Shown: piece by piece, positions 1 through 12,437 of the stretch | Layout of the letters: every line of letters begins with the position of its first letter | Position numbering within the stretch: the stretch's first letter is position 1 | Notes under the pieces: model-generated | What the model was told of the DNA's origin: nothing | What the model saw: only the letters and a program-made list of their open reading frames with translations | Database searches by the model: none | Assembly (NCBI GenBank): GCA_947311845.1 | Contig: CAMZMU010000111.1 | Coordinates: 26,835,046-26,899,045, forward strand | DNA: 64,000 nucleotides | From: Poa pratensis | Taxonomy: Eukaryota; Streptophyta; Magnoliopsida; Poales; Poaceae | Direction of reading: 5' to 3' | Translations under genes and position numbers: made by a program

Positions 1-151
1 GAAAGCCTCTAGGCTCAACGCTACTTCGAAGTCCAGGCATGGGGTTGAGCGTGCTGAACTGCTGCTCGATGAGCTCCTGCCCGAGCTGCTCTTGTCGCCC
101 GCAGCAATGTTGTGCATCGAGGCAAACCTCTGTCTCGTCATCGGCGGCGAA

Positions 152-703
152 TCACCGCCGAGCGAAAAACCCTTGCCGCCGTAGTAGCCGGTATGCTGCC
201 ACGCCTGCTTCAACACCTGCTGGACTGAAATCCGGTAGGGTCGCTTGCCGGAGCCCCTCGCCGCTGCACGAGACACAAATCGGGCCGCCGGTCGCCTCTG
301 CGACCGTGTACCCGCACCACCCCATCCTCCATCCTCCCTCGACGCCCTTGCCTGCGATTGCGACCGCAAGCCTTGCGTCGCCGCCCGCTTGGTCGACTCC
401 GATTGCCGCCGCTGGACTCGCGTGGCCGCTCGAGTCGCCCGCTCCATTGCCGCCGCTCGAGTCGCCCGCTCCATTGCCGGCGCTCGACTCGCCCTCTCCA
501 TTGCCGCAGCTGGACTCGCCCGCTCCATTGTCGCCGCTCGAGTCGCCCGCCCCATTGCCGCCGCTCGACTCGCCGTCGCCAGGATAATTTCCCCCAGCCC
601 GGAGAAACCGAGACGACGGGACAGGACTGAGGTGAGAGCTCCAAGCGACGCCGGCGCGTGGCAGAGATGGTTCCCCACGAACAGAGGTAGCTTTCGCTGA
701 CAA
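152..703 (-). other. Open frame across the minisatellite, possible gene fragment
   Basis: A 183-codon minus-strand frame covers the minisatellite. About 50 residues (to the start of the repeat) precede a Gly/Ser/Asn repeat, and a non-repetitive C-terminal part follows, including a GPICVSCSGEG stretch. I do not recognise a family. Long frames also exist on the plus strand here, so openness alone is weak evidence in DNA this GC-rich. It could be an exon of a gene that continues left of the window, or chance. I see no splice signals I trust. Confidence 0.2.
390..590. repeat. 27-bp GC-rich minisatellite
   Basis: The motif beginning CTCGAGTCGCCCGCTCC recurs at 429, 456, 483, 510, 537 and 564, an exact 27-bp period with a few substitutions per unit. 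Because 27 is a multiple of three, every frame stays open. Read on the minus strand it gives a nine-residue Gly/Ser/Asn/Asp repeat (GDSSGGNGA type). Confidence 0.9.
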
Positions 704-740
704 ATGGGTCCCACTCGAGATAAACTACTCCATCTACGGG

Positions 741-3330
741 TCAAACTTGGTTTGACAGCCATGTCGCCGCAGAGCAATTATTGCGCGAACAGATGCCGCA
801 TGTGAGCTATTATGAGCAACGACGTCGCTGCCTGTCCAATTCCTCAGAAAAATGTCGCACCTGAGCTACTCGCCCGATCCCATGTCCCAGGCCAAACTAA
901 AACCCAAAAGCCCATTCACGTGAAGCAAGCTCGCTACCACCAGTGTCGTACAAGGATCGGACGAAATTTATCGTACGTGAAGCAATTTCCTTTCTCCGTA
1001 TCAAATTAATCTTTGGAAATGGATGCTGCCGTTCGAATCCTCCACACATTCTACCGTTCTAGCTCTTACTGCATTCATCACACGATTGAGATGTTTTCAT
1101 CTTTGATTTTTGCGGAAAAGTTGCACTGGATCCTAATTAACTGGACAATGCACTACATATCGTAGCTCTCTTTCAAGGGCTCCACTGGATATAAAAGAGA
1201 GGAAGCATCATCTCAGTTATTCTGTTCCAAGATACGAAATCGATCAAGTTATATATCTGAACTCCTCACAAAAAAGAGTTATATATTATCTTAATTGATC
1301 CGCATGTACTCGATCACCCAGTCAGCAGCCATGCACATTCCCCATGTTGTTATACCAACTTTTGGTACGCACGAACATTTCATGTGCACACATACATCAA
1401 GTACGTACGTACTTGCAAGATTGTACATGGTCATTTAATTTGACTGCGACAACGTGTGCGAATTTTCAACAGTGAGAGGGAGAAGATATTCGCCCGAGAT
1501 GAATTAATGCCAGCAGATTTTCCACACAAAAAATCTAGTCTAACAATCCGTTCTGAAGATCTAGGAAATTAATCTTACGGCGACCAAATAAAACAGAGAG
1601 TGATGTAAACCGTGAGGCAATCAGAAGAAAACCCTACAGTAAGCTCTCTCCGTCCGGCATAGAATTACTGTGGATTGCAAGAGGTGTAAATTCTTTGGAT
1701 TACTCCTGTTCCTTAATCTATTGGACGGTTTTGAATTGCTAAGACACCACAGCCCGTATGTCTATTTATTTTTCTAGCGTTTATGCGGTGTAAATGTTGA
1801 GCTGAGAGGGGAACTCCAAAGATGCCGGAATGAAGTCCATTCGCCACACCGCAACAGATTTAGATACACCTTTAGATACATCGTAACTCGTCAGACAGTT
1901 GGTTAAACGAGCTGAGATGTATATATTGATTTATCTATGTTTAATACGTCTAAATTATTCTGAGCTACGTAGTTTTCATGGTTACTTTGTTCTATCTGTC
2001 AACAAACGTATCGTCTTATTAAGATGGTCCTAGGTGTGCCTTTACCAATATTATTAAAAGTTGTCTCGGAGTCAGTTCCCTCGACATGTACATGGTGGTG
2101 AAGCCGAGATTTGAATTTTGGCATGATGAACTTTGATGTGAAAATTTAAGATAGGACACAATTCTATTGCATATAATTAATGGTTCAAAATATGTGAACC
2201 AATGAAGCAACTACCAAAAACCAAAACTATAACTGCCAAATATCATACAATACAACATGAGAAGTAGTAAAACTACTAAAATCGACTACTCTTTGATAGA
2301 CCGCCAAGAAAGTAGGAGGCTACAGTTCTATTTTTATTGATTGGATTAGACTACTGACAAAAGTTTGACGATAGTTTGATCTTTGGTGGAACTAGGCTAA
2401 TTCATGGGTACATGAAGCATGCCCATTTCCCAATAATTATTGCACAACCAATTCAGTATACAAGCTCCTATATACATGTACATGTATGATAGGGTTTTTG
2501 CCATGTGTTAAAGTCAATAAAAATGAGAAAACGAGCCCTCTTGAGGCATATATAGTCAATGCTGATCGAACCAACCTTAATTTACTTAATTAGATCTTTA
2601 ATCCTCTATAAAATCAAAGATTTCACTTGTGAAATACTCTTTCAGTGTGACACTTCGTATCAAGGAAAGGCACACGAGTTGTGATCAGCACGTCTCGTAA
2701 GCTGCATTGGTGGATGTCACATACGTACGCATCAAATGAGCCAACGGGCCGGGCATTTCTGAAATATCTTTCTGAATGTTGATTGATGCTCTTACGCACG
2801 CATATAGTTACGCAATCCGTACCTACTTGCACATCGTTTTGTCAGTGCTAGAATATTAAAGGCGGACCGATCTTAATCACTTACTTTTAGAGACTTAGTA
2901 CGATTACAACCCTGTGATGCTCTGCGGGTGCTATAGAGTAGAGGTGGAAGAAGACATTGACACAAGAATAAATTAATCGGCATATTTTTATTCGATAAAG
3001 ATTTCGCAGATTTTAGACAACAACATCGCAAAAAATCTAACCGAACTATCAAAGCTAAAGATCCTATCGTAATTAATCCATATGTCGACCAAACATAATG
3101 GAGTGCGATGTTTAGGAAGACGTTGAACGTATTATAATTTGACGCGCAATGAACAAACTAGCCTACATTTCAAGCTCTATGGCCGCTGTTTATCATTCAA
3201 TTATTTCTTTGGATTGCTCGTCTAGAAGCCTAATCTACATGGACGTTTTGGGTTGTACCGAAGCGTTACTACAAAGCGTTTAATCAGGCGGTGTAAACCG
3301 CTGATCGAGCAGCCCGACGGGAACTACAAA
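741..3330. other. AT-rich intergenic spacer
   Basis: No convincing gene is present; frames are short and lack family motifs. There is an isolated TATA-like string (ATATAAAAG) near 1189-1197 with no coding sequence behind it, and short CGTA/GTAC-rich strings near 1400. I see no terminal repeats or target duplications that would mark a complete transposon. Confidence 0.6.
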
Positions 3331-3712
3331 GAAGACGGGTGTCGCGGTGGGCCCCACAAGTCAGCCACACACTTCCGCCCGCATCGATCCGCGCCGTCGC
3401 TCCTTGATCTGACGGTCCCTGTGTCTGTTTTGCAAGAAAGTACCCGCATTTCCTGCAATTCACGAATCGGTCCTTCCATATATATAGCAACCACTAACTC
3501 TAGATACCTAATCCTCCTCATTTCCCCCCGTCGCCGCCCAGCCCGCTCCCACCTCCATCCAGCCCAGCCGCCGGCGCTGCCCATCCCGCCCCCGCCTCCG
3601 CTGCACACCTCCCCAGCCCGCACCGCCCTCCAGCCCGTCCGCCGGCGCCGCCCTCCACCCCCGGCCACCGCCTCCAGCCCCGACTCCCCGGCCTGCACCC
3701 TCGACCGCCGCC
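3331..3712 (+). other. GC-rich promoter/first-exon-like block, left half
   Basis: A GC-rich stretch begins with grass-promoter-like sequence (GGGCCCCAC near 3350). A TATATATAG box lies at about 3478-3486, followed by a CCG/CCCAGCC-rich tract up to the retrotransposon insertion at 3713. The sequence resumes at 21409 after the CCGCC target duplication, so the two halves were once continuous. No ATG with a persuasive protein follows the TATA-like box, so it may be a 5' untranslated exon. It may belong to the cargo of the Helitron ending at 26702. Confidence 0.4.
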
Positions 3713-5416
3713 TGATAGCCCTCAAAGGCGTAGGTTGAGACCCAATAGCAGAGTGTGTAGTACGGGCAAGACAATTTTCCCCACGAAGGTGACTCGAGGG
3801 TTTATATCGAACTCTCGGGGAATCAGTAGTGGAAACTTTACCTCCTTATCCTTCCCTTGGAAACCTGCAAACAAAGATAAATTGTTTTTGTGCCCTCAAC
3901 CTCACCAAGTGGTTGTCAAGCACAAGGTGTGAGTAAGTTATGAATAAAAAACAATAAATAAAATATGCAATGATGATAAATAAATATGCAAGGATGATGG
4001 AAACAATGATAAATGATATTTTTGGGTTTTATATAATGAATGAAAGATGCAAAAGTATTTTTGTATTTTCAGATTTAATTATGGCTGAAAATGAAAAGTG
4101 GATGAAAGTTGTTGGAAAGGTGTTTCTTATGATTAAAAATGGACCGGGGTTCATGGTTTCACAAATGCACTCTCTCTTTAATGATGTGGTGGACAATGTA
4201 ACACAAAAGTTAACATATGAGATTGCAACAAAGTTTCATGATAAGTTATTATCATATGGGCATCACGTCCTAACATAGAGATCTTTTGGTTATTAATCTC
4301 TCTTATACTCCACTAAGATGCGAACTAAATCATAACATCTTAGTATTAAGATAAATCAGAGCATAGCAATAAGTTTCATGACATGAAGTTGAAATAAGAA
4401 CATGCTAGATCTAGTCATGGAGAAGTGGCAATGGTCACACCCACATCTCCGGTAGCAAGGTATTTCTTTTTATCCCTAGTGAGGCAACAAAGTAAGGTAA
4501 AACACCCAAGTGGATCGCGGAACTTTCTCTCACGTTCACCGCACTAGCCACCCCCCGTTACTCCATCTAATGCACACGTTCCCCCTCACACGCTCTCATA
4601 AACATGCTTGATCAAAACAAGTAAACAAGAACGGGGTACATAATATGCATCTACTTTCATAACTGAAGTAAAACAATTGCAATCTCACACATATATTAAC
4701 TCATAAAGATCCACCACAAAGGTATTACATAGATGACCGTAATCATGTTCGGCAGCTCATACGGTACTAATTAGTGAAGCACAAGAGAGAGAGATACATA
4801 AGTTACTTCCACAAACCCATAGTCCAGGGGTGGATTACTCCCTCTTCATCATGGAGTTGCTGGAGATGTCGTTGGAGGAGGTGGAGACCTCTCCGGCAGC
4901 GCCCCGCCGGAGTTTTCCCCCTCCAATCTGCAGCTCCTGATCTCTGTTTCGTGGTTTCTGTGTTTGTGCGGCGCTCCTCTCCGAAGAGCCTCGGGGACTA
5001 TTTTTATAGTCGGTTTTAGGTCAAGACGAAGCTTCTGGAAGAAAGATCGACGGCAACGGAAAGTCGAGGGCCAAGATAGTGGGTCCCACGCGGCCTGGTA
5101 CTGTGGCCGCGTGGGCCCCCCTCTTTTGGTTCTCGGACCTCCGTTTGTTTGCTTCCTTCGCTCCCAGGTCTTCTTCCTTCCAAATATTGATACTCCTAAA
5201 ATTGCAAGTCATTTAGACTTCTTTTGGGTCCCTGAAACATCAAATATAGAAAATAGGGTTTTCTGCCTGCGCAGGGTTAATTCCAGAAAAATAGGGGAAC
5301 TTGTGAAGTATTCCCAAAATCATTATAAATCAATAATATAACCCTTATATGATGCAAATATGATGGGAATATGAATAAAATAATGCAAAGTTCATGTATG
5401 CATTTTAAATGCATCA
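3713..5416 (-). repeat. 3' LTR of the outer gag/protease-only element
   Basis: 1704 bp. It matches 19701-21403 over its whole length with scattered substitutions and small indels. On the minus strand it starts TGATGCATTT and ends GGCTATCA. The adjoining internal sequence at 5417-5430 is the complement of a purine-rich tract. Confidence 0.95.
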
Positions 5417-5569
5417 GCATCCCCAAGCTTAACCCATGCTCGTCCTCGAGTATGAAGGTGATAAAACTAACATGGACTTTGCATTTCAATACTATCAATG
5501 GATATCAAATATGATTACTATTGCTACATAGAGTCAAATGGTTCATTCTTAATAAGATGTAACAATATG
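5417..5569 (-). other. 3' internal remnant of the outer element, with polypurine tract
   Basis: These 153 bp of outer-element internal sequence lie between its 3' LTR and the inserted element. The complement of AAGCTTGGGG is at 5421-5430, the presumed plus-strand primer. The last five bases, ATATG (5565-5569), are the target duplication of the inserted element. Confidence 0.85.
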
Positions 5570-7060
5570 TGATAACCCACAAGTATAGGGGGTGTATCGT
5601 AGTACTTTCGATAAATAAGAGTGTCGAACCCAACGAGGAGCAGAAGGTGCTGACAAGGAGTTTCGGTAAAGGTTTCACTGTAAATGCTAGCAGACAAGTT
5701 TTTAGGGGTTTTTGATATAGCAGGTAAATAAAATGCGAGTAAGTAAAAGACAGTAATAATAATTGCAGCAAGTGGCCCAATCCTTTTTAGAGCAAAGGAC
5801 AAGCCGGTTGGTTTACTTATGATGACAAAATGTTCTTGAGGACACACGGGATTCTAGTCAAGTGCTTTCGCTTCACATAGTTGATTAATCTTCATTGTTT
5901 TGATAAGTGTTGTGTGGGTGAACCTATGCTAATGCACCGCCCTTACTTGGACTAATACATACTTGTGATTATACCTCTTGCAAGCATCCGCAGTTACAAG
6001 AAAGTAATTAAGATAAATCTAACCACAGCCTTAAACTCTGAGATCCTACGCTCCCTTGTGCACCGGTATACTAACGGGGGTTTAGGTTTCTGTCACTCCG
6101 GCAACCCCACAATTAGCAACCAAATACACAATGCATTCCTCTAGGCCCATAAAGGTGAAGTGTCATGTAGTCGACGTTCACACGACACCACTAGAAGAAT
6201 AACACCACAACTTAAATATCAAACCATTAAATATTACTCAACATAATTCCACTACTAACAGCGTGACTTCTCCCATGTCCTCAAGAACTAAACAAACTAC
6301 TCACAGACATCATATGGATCATGATCAGAGGTGATATAATGATGGATAACAATCTGAACATATACTTTAATTCACCGATAAAACTCAATAGCATCAACCA
6401 CAAGGAGTAATTAACACCGGGAGAGTTTCCCCTATGAACTAAACAAAGTATAGCCCTAGATGTTACAGCGGAACGAGATGGTGCAGCGGTGATGGTGGTG
6501 ACGGTGTGGAGATGATGATGATGATGATCCCGATGAAGTCCAGCGCGATGACGATGAGGATGGCGATGATCTCCCCCCTCCGGGAGGAATTTCCCCGGCA
6601 GATTTCTCCCTGCCGGAGAGCTTTTTCTCTCTCTGTTGTTTCCGCCTCGTGGAGGCGGCGGAATATTTTCTCCACTCCCCGTGTCTTAGGGTTTCTGGGG
6701 GATGAAGTACGCGAAGGGGGAGCGCCTGAGGTGGGCCAGGGGCCACACCTACCTGGGCGCGGCCAAGGTGGGCCCGCGCCCAGGGGTGGTGTGGGCCCCT
6801 CCTGGCCCATCTCAGCCTCCCCTTTTGGCTTAGTCCATCTTCTGATAAAATAGGAACATCTGTCTTCTCGGAAATATTTTTAGTGCTCCAGAAATATAGT
6901 GCCTTGACGTGCTTTTTCCAGCTGAAATCTGACTCCGGCAGTTAATTATCCAATAATCATCAAACATGCAAAATAACATAAGTAACACTCTTAATATGAA
7001 ATATATCATTGAATAACAGTAAATTATGCTATAAAATAGTGATGCAAAATGGACGTATCA
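5570..7060 (-). repeat. 3' LTR of the nested Athila-like element
   Basis: 1491 bp, matching 14415-15916 at about 98-99% by eye. It includes a (GAT)n microsatellite at 6511-6528 and a GC-rich stretch near 6590-6800. Long frames inside it are not genes, because the same frames are broken by indels in the other LTR. Confidence 0.95.
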
Positions 7061-8770
7061 ACCCCCCCAAGCTTAGACCTCGCTTGTCCCCAAGCGAAAG
7101 CTGAGCTCAGTAAACTAGAACAAAAGTTTATGGAGTGAAGCGTCGATAATAAAGAATACGGACAAGAAGCATCAGTAATTACTAACAACACAATCATTTT
7201 AAACAGCAACTACTCTTCATATAACCTAACTTGAACATGAGTAGTGAAACAACCACAATAAAAATACACGAAGGAAATTATAGATTAGTAATGGCACACT
7301 TCATTCTTGGTCATAGAACAATAAGCAATCAATACTTATCTTTCGAAAGGAGTCTTTATATTAGAGCTTATATTGCAGAACTTCCACACTCAATTATCAC
7401 ACCTTCTTTACAGTCATTGATAACTTGCAAAGCTATATTCTTAGAGGCAAAAGTCTTTGTGCTAAGACAAGAAGGATAAAGACATGATTGACAATATTAA
7501 TGATATATATGGTTGAATCACAACAACTCAAATGCTTGCTCAAGGAAGAAGGAAATAGGTGTACTGACTCAACATGAAAAGTAAAAGAAAGGCCCTTCGC
7601 AGAGGGAAGCAGGGATTAAGTCATGTGCTAGAGCTTTTAAGTTTTTGAAATCATATAGAGAGCAAAAATTAAGTTTTGAGAGGTGTTTGTTAATTGTCAA
7701 CGAATGGTAGCGGGTGAAACAGTATTCTCCCTGTCAAACAGACTTTTAAGAGCGGCTCCCATGAAGGACGTTATTTCTACCAGCAAGGCAGATCATCCCT
7801 CTTTCTCTTTGGTTTACACACAGCAGATATTTCACTGTTTGTCATTGCTTACTGATGAATCAGGGCAAAAGTGTGAAGAGAATTAATGGTTAAAGTTGTA
7901 ATTAATTGGGACTGGGCACCCGTTGCCAGCTCTTTTTGCAAGTTATTGGATAAGCGGATGTATATGCCACTAGTCCAGGTGTAAAGTCTTTGACAAGTAG
8001 AATAAAGGATAACCACACTACTTCCTCATGAGCTAGTAAACATTGACACAAAAGGGAATAATAACATTTTGAATAATTTAAAGGTAGCACATGAAAAATT
8101 TACTTGGAGTGGCAAGAAATACCACATATAGGTAGTTATGGTGGACACAAATGGCATGGGTTTGGCTCAAGGATTTGGATGCACGAGAAGCATTCCCTCT
8201 CAGTACGGTGGTTAAGGCTAGCAAGGTCATGTAGCAAGCATAAAAGTTGGGGGATACACACAAATATATGTAATAGAAGCAACCATGCTATCTTCCCTGT
8301 AAGCACAAATGTTTTAACTCAAAGAATACTAATCTTATTGGCTAGCAAGAAAGAAAGATAAAGGGATAATATTTTTGCATGTAATTCCCTCCTTCTACTT
8401 AAGTTTTCATGGTATTGTTGCTAATGACCAATACTAAGTTTGCCACAACTAATATAATTTACTTGATGTACCCAAAAGTGGCGTCAATACCAATGGCAAG
8501 ATCAGCACATAAAGAAGATTGCAGGCTAAAATAAAATGTACCGAAAGTAAAGGTGGAACTTCTCATTAATATTCTGAACAAAGACACACTCAAACCAACG
8601 GATACATGGATAACTAAAGGATTGACACTCCACATCGCAAACCATCTTATAAGATAACTTCTCTACTCATGATATGACCACGAAATTATAAAAACGAAAG
8701 GATAAAGATGATACTGGGCACTCCCCCAAGCTTGGAACAAGCCAAGGGAGTGCCATTACCCCTTGACGAT
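7061..8770 (-). other. Non-coding 3' internal region of the Athila-like element
   Basis: The region between the 3' LTR and the extra ORF opens with the polypurine tract and has a second copy of its complement (CCCCAAGCTT) at 8724-8733. There is no long frame. The part from about 7556 to 8260 is clearly homologous to 54525-55315 of a different retrotransposon in this window. Confidence 0.8.
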
Positions 8771-9274
8771 TTAGGCTTGATCTCTTGGTGGTGAAGAAGA
8801 CTCCTCGTCATCAAATTTCCAAGGCAGAGGCTCCCCATCAACGAAAGAGGATTTGGTTTCCAAGAACCTGAAACTAGCAGCTGAGCTTATGCGTTTGAAC
8901 CTAGCTTCATACTCACAGTTTTGGTTTTGAAGATCGTAAATTTGCCCTTGTAACTTGGATGTAGTTTTACTAAGTGCGAAGATGTTATCCCACAGCTTAT
9001 CAGTCTCCTTCTTGTGTTCATCAATAAGCTCATCAATGATCTTGTGGTTGATCTCCACTCCGCGCTCTATCATCTTCTGGTACCGGAAAACTTCATGCTC
9101 TACTTCTTCTAGCCTAGCCTTCATGTCCCCTTCAACCTTGGGTCCCTTGACATCTTCTCGAACAAGGACTCCATCCACAAGCCGCATCTCTTGAGGGTGC
9201 TGCTTCAGCTCATTGATGTATGGGTTGACGACGTTCTTGAAGAAGGTATCCTTCGGAGCCCCGGATGAAGACAT
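8771..9274 (-). CDS. Extra ORF downstream of integrase, coiled-coil protein
   Basis: A 167-residue frame starting MSSSGAPKD lies in the Athila-like element between integrase and the 3' LTR, the position where Athila elements carry an env-like gene. Unlike the surrounding pol sections it is uninterrupted. Residues about 45-130 are charged and heptad-like (KARLEEVEHEVFRYQKMIE, then a Lys/Glu-rich stretch and a Leu/Gln-rich stretch), predicting a coiled coil. The C-terminus is acidic (DDEESSSPP). I see no signal peptide or membrane segment, so it does not look like an envelope glycoprotein. Function unknown; gag-accessory or structural roles are possible. Confidence 0.6.
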   Translation of the reverse strand: MSSSGAPKDTFFKNVVNPYINELKQHPQEMRLVDGVLVREDVKGPKVEGDMKARLEEVEHEVFRYQKMIERGVEINHKIIDELIDEHKKETDKLWDNIFALSKTTSKLQGQIYDLQNQNCEYEARFKRISSAASFRFLETKSSFVDGEPLPWKFDDEESSSPPRDQA

Positions 9275-9759
9275 CTTCTAATCTGGAGCTAAACCTGGCA
9301 GAAACAGCTCGAAAACAAAACTCGACGAAAACACGATATACGGACCTCGGGAGATCCGGGTGATTATATAGCAAAAAGTTTTACGACAAAAGGAAGGTAC
9401 AGGACGAAACGGGGTCGGAGACGGGCTCCGAGGAGCCCACACGCCACCACGGCGCGGCCAGGGTGGGCCCGCGCCCTGGGGTGGTGTGGTGCCCTCGGGC
9501 ACCGTTTCCTACCCTTTTCCGACTCATAATTTTCCATATTATATAAAAACAACAAATATTTAAGTTGAAAGTAAATCGCGAACTTTTTCTTACCGAAACT
9601 GTTACCTATTCCAAATCAGCTTCTGCAGTTGTCTGAATTTGACTTTTTATAAAATCCTCTGGAGTTACCACTTTGATAAATCAACATCTTCATTATAAGA
9701 ATCTCCAGAAATGTAATGCTTGAGTCTTTGACCATTAACCACTTGTGGTCTGTCCCCAT
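9275..9759 (-). other. Spacer between integrase and the 3' ORF
   Basis: About 0.5 kb of internal sequence with a GC-rich patch (9410-9500) similar in style to the LTR GC-rich region. No convincing coding sequence. Confidence 0.5.
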
Positions 9760-10474
9760 CTAGTGAATTGATTTTAATCGCACCTGAGCGATAGACCTCC
9801 TCATGATATAAGGTCCTTCCCATTTTGAAAGTAATTTTCCTGCAAAAAATCTGAGACGAGACCTATACAATAAAACTTTTTCACCTACGTTAAATTCTCT
9901 CTTAAGAATTCTTCTATCATGCCATTGCTTAACTTTCTCTTTAAAGAGCCTAGCATTTTCATAAGCTGCATTTCTCCATTCATCTAAAGAATTCAAATTA
10001 AGCAATCTCTTTTTACCGGCAAGTTTAAAATCTCTATTAAGTTCTTTCACCGCCCAATAGGCTTTATGTTCTAATTCTAGAGGCAAATGACAAGCTTTTC
10101 CATAAACCATTTTGTAAGGAGACATTCCCATAGGATTTTTATAAGCAGTTCTATAAGCCCACAAAGCATCGTTAAGCTTTTTAGACCAATTTTTTCTAGA
10201 TTTATTAACAGTCTTTTGCAAAATAGACTTAATCTCTCTATTTGATAATTCTACTTGACCACTTGTTTGGGATGATATGGTGAAGCAATTCTATGATTAA
10301 CATCATACTTAGCTAGAGTTTTTCTAAAAGCACCATGATAAAATGAGAACCACCATCAGTCATGAGATATCTAGGCACACCAAACCTTGGAAGATAATAT
10401 CTTTAAGCATTTTTAATGATGTCTCACCATCAGCACTAGAAGTTGGTATAGCTTCTACCCATTTAGTAACATAA
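9760..10474 (-). pseudogene. Integrase core and C-terminal part, frameshifted
   Basis: The 153-residue frame at 9760-10221 is the end of a Ty3/gypsy integrase. It has the conserved [20 protein letters not shown] block, a [13 protein letters not shown] block, and a C-terminal [17 protein letters not shown] and GPYIM region. Between 10222 and 10474 the catalytic core (for example complements of TDGGSHF-like and [14 protein letters not shown] codons) is recognisable only by switching frames, so at least two indels are present. It would insert element cDNA into nuclear DNA if intact; this copy cannot. Confidence 0.8.
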
Positions 10475-11377
10475 TCAACAGCAACAAGTATGTGAGTATA
10501 ACCATTTGAGGAGGAAAAGGACCCATAAAGTCAAATCCCCAACAGTCAAAGGTTCAATAACAAGAGAATAATTCATAGGCATTTCATTACGTCTACTAAT
10601 GTTACCTACTCTTTGACATTCATCACATGATAAAACAAATTTTCTAGCATCTCTAAAAAGGGTAGGCCAATAAAAACCTGATTGTAGAACCTTTTGCGCA
10701 GTTCTATCTCCAGCGTGATGTCCTCCATAAGCACTTCCATGGCATTTGCTCAATATTTCTTTCTGTTCATACTCAGGAACACATCTTCGCATAATGCCAT
10801 CTACTCCTTCTTTATACAAATGTGGGTCATCCCAAAAATAATGCCTCAAATCATAAAAGAACTTTCTTCTTTGCTGAGCTGTAAAGGTCGGAGGCAAATA
10901 CTTGGCAACAATAAAGTTAGCATAATCAGCATACCAAGGACTTTCGCGTGAGCTTACCTTTATCGCAGCCAATTGTTCATTTGGAAAACTATCATTAACA
11001 GGTATAGGATCATCTGAAATGTTTTCTAATCTAGACAAATTATCAGCAACAGGATTTTCAGCACCTTTCCTATCTACAATATGTAAATCAAATTCTTGCA
11101 GTAAAAGTACCCATCTTATGAGCCTAGGCTTAGCATCTTTCTTTTCCATAAGGTATCTAATAGCAGCATGATCAGTGTGAATAGTAACTTTTGAATCAAC
11201 AATATAAGGTCTAAATTTATCACAAGCAAAAACAACTGCTAAAAATTCCTTTTCAGTAGTAGCATAATTCTTTTGAGCGGCATCAAGTGTTTTACTAGCA
11301 TAATGAATAACATTTAACTTCTTGTCTACCCGCTGTCCAAGAACAGCTCCTACAGCAAAATCACTAGCATCACACAT
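10475..11377 (-). pseudogene. RNase H and integrase zinc-binding domain
   Basis: A 300-residue open section. RNase H comes first: [15 protein letters not shown] holds the first acidic residue, then [11 protein letters not shown] and [12 protein letters not shown] linker ends DNLSRL, then the integrase HHCC zinc finger follows ([15 protein letters not shown] ... [10 protein letters not shown]). The frame is lost after VIEPLTVG, where the integrase core should start. The first RNase H residues are separated from the reverse transcriptase section by another frame change around 11378-11440. Confidence 0.85.
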
Positions 11378-11439
11378 TATTTCAAAAGGTAAAGTCCAAT
11401 CAGGAGGTTGAACAACAGGAGCTGTGATTAAAGCCTTTT

Positions 11440-12411
11440 TTAGAGTTTCAAAAGCTTCCTTGCAATCATCATCAAAAACAAAAGGTACATCTTTTTGAAG
11501 AAGATTAGTGAGGGGTTTTGAAATTTTAGAAAATCTTTAATAAACCTCCTATAAAAACCGGCATGACCAAGAATACTACGGATACCTTTCACATCCCTTG
11601 GACAGGGCATTTTCTCGATTGCTTCAACTTTAGCTCTGTCCACTTCAATACCTCTTTCAGAAATTTTGTGCCCTAGGACAATTCCTTCATTAACCATGAA
11701 ATGACATTTCTCCCAATTAAGAACAAGATTAGTCTCCTCACATCTCTGCAAAACTTTATCAAGATTGTGCAAGCAATTATCAAAGGAAGTTCCGTAGACG
11801 GAAAAATCGTCCATGAATACTTCCACAATTTCTTCACAAAAACCATGAAAAATAGCAGACATGCATCTTTGGAACGTAGCAGGAGCATTACACAAACCAA
11901 AAGGCATACGTCTATAAGCATAAGTTCCATAAGGACAAGTAAAAGTAGTTTTCTCTTGATCTTGTGCTTTAACAGCAATTTGTGAGAATCCAGAATAACC
12001 ATCAAGGAAACAAAAATGAGTTTTCTTAGACAACCTTTCTAACATTTGATCAATAAAAGGCAAAGGATAATGATCTTTCTTAGTTACTTTATTGACCTTT
12101 CTAAAATCAATGCACATCCTATACCCAACTACTACTCTTTGAGGAATAAGTTCATCATTTTCATTTGGTACAACAGTAACTCCTCCTTTCTTAGGGACAC
12201 AATGCACAGGACTTACCCATCTACTATCAGCAATAGGATAAATTATACCAGCATCAAGAAGTTTTAATACCTCATTTCTTACCACTTCTTTCATCTTAGG
12301 GATCAAGCGACGCTGATGCTCAACAACAGGTTTTGCATCGGGTTCAATGTTGATGGCATGTTGACATATAGTAGGAGAAATCCCCTTTAAATCATCCAAA
12401 GTGTATCCCAT
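11440..12411 (-). pseudogene. Reverse transcriptase domain
   Basis: A 323-residue open section encodes a Ty3/gypsy reverse transcriptase. The priming-region motif WVSPVHCVPKKGG is near residues 65-77, catalytic FLDGYSGF at 135-142, MPFGLCNAPATFQRCM at 169-184, and the active-site FMDD at 199-202. The thumb/connection motif [13 protein letters not shown] is present near the end. The last ~30 residues are in the wrong frame after a small indel near 11520, so the chain is not continuous into RNase H. All catalytic aspartates remain. Confidence 0.9.
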
Positions 12412-12437
12412 AGCTCCTCGATGTTTCTTTAGTACTT

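Noticed and set aside
1189..1197. TATA-like box for an unannotated gene
   Set aside because: No coding sequence, splice pattern or RNA-gene structure follows within 1.5 kb; TATA strings are frequent in AT-rich spacer.
5524..5847. Hydrophobic open frames in the LTRs (also 14368-14692) resembling a membrane protein
   Set aside because: They lie in LTR sequence near the 5'/3' boundary, recur in each copy only because the LTRs repeat, and have no gene context.
6511..6528. GAT trinucleotide run as a coding repeat
   Set aside because: It sits within the LTR and is present in the other LTR at 15354-15371; simple microsatellite.
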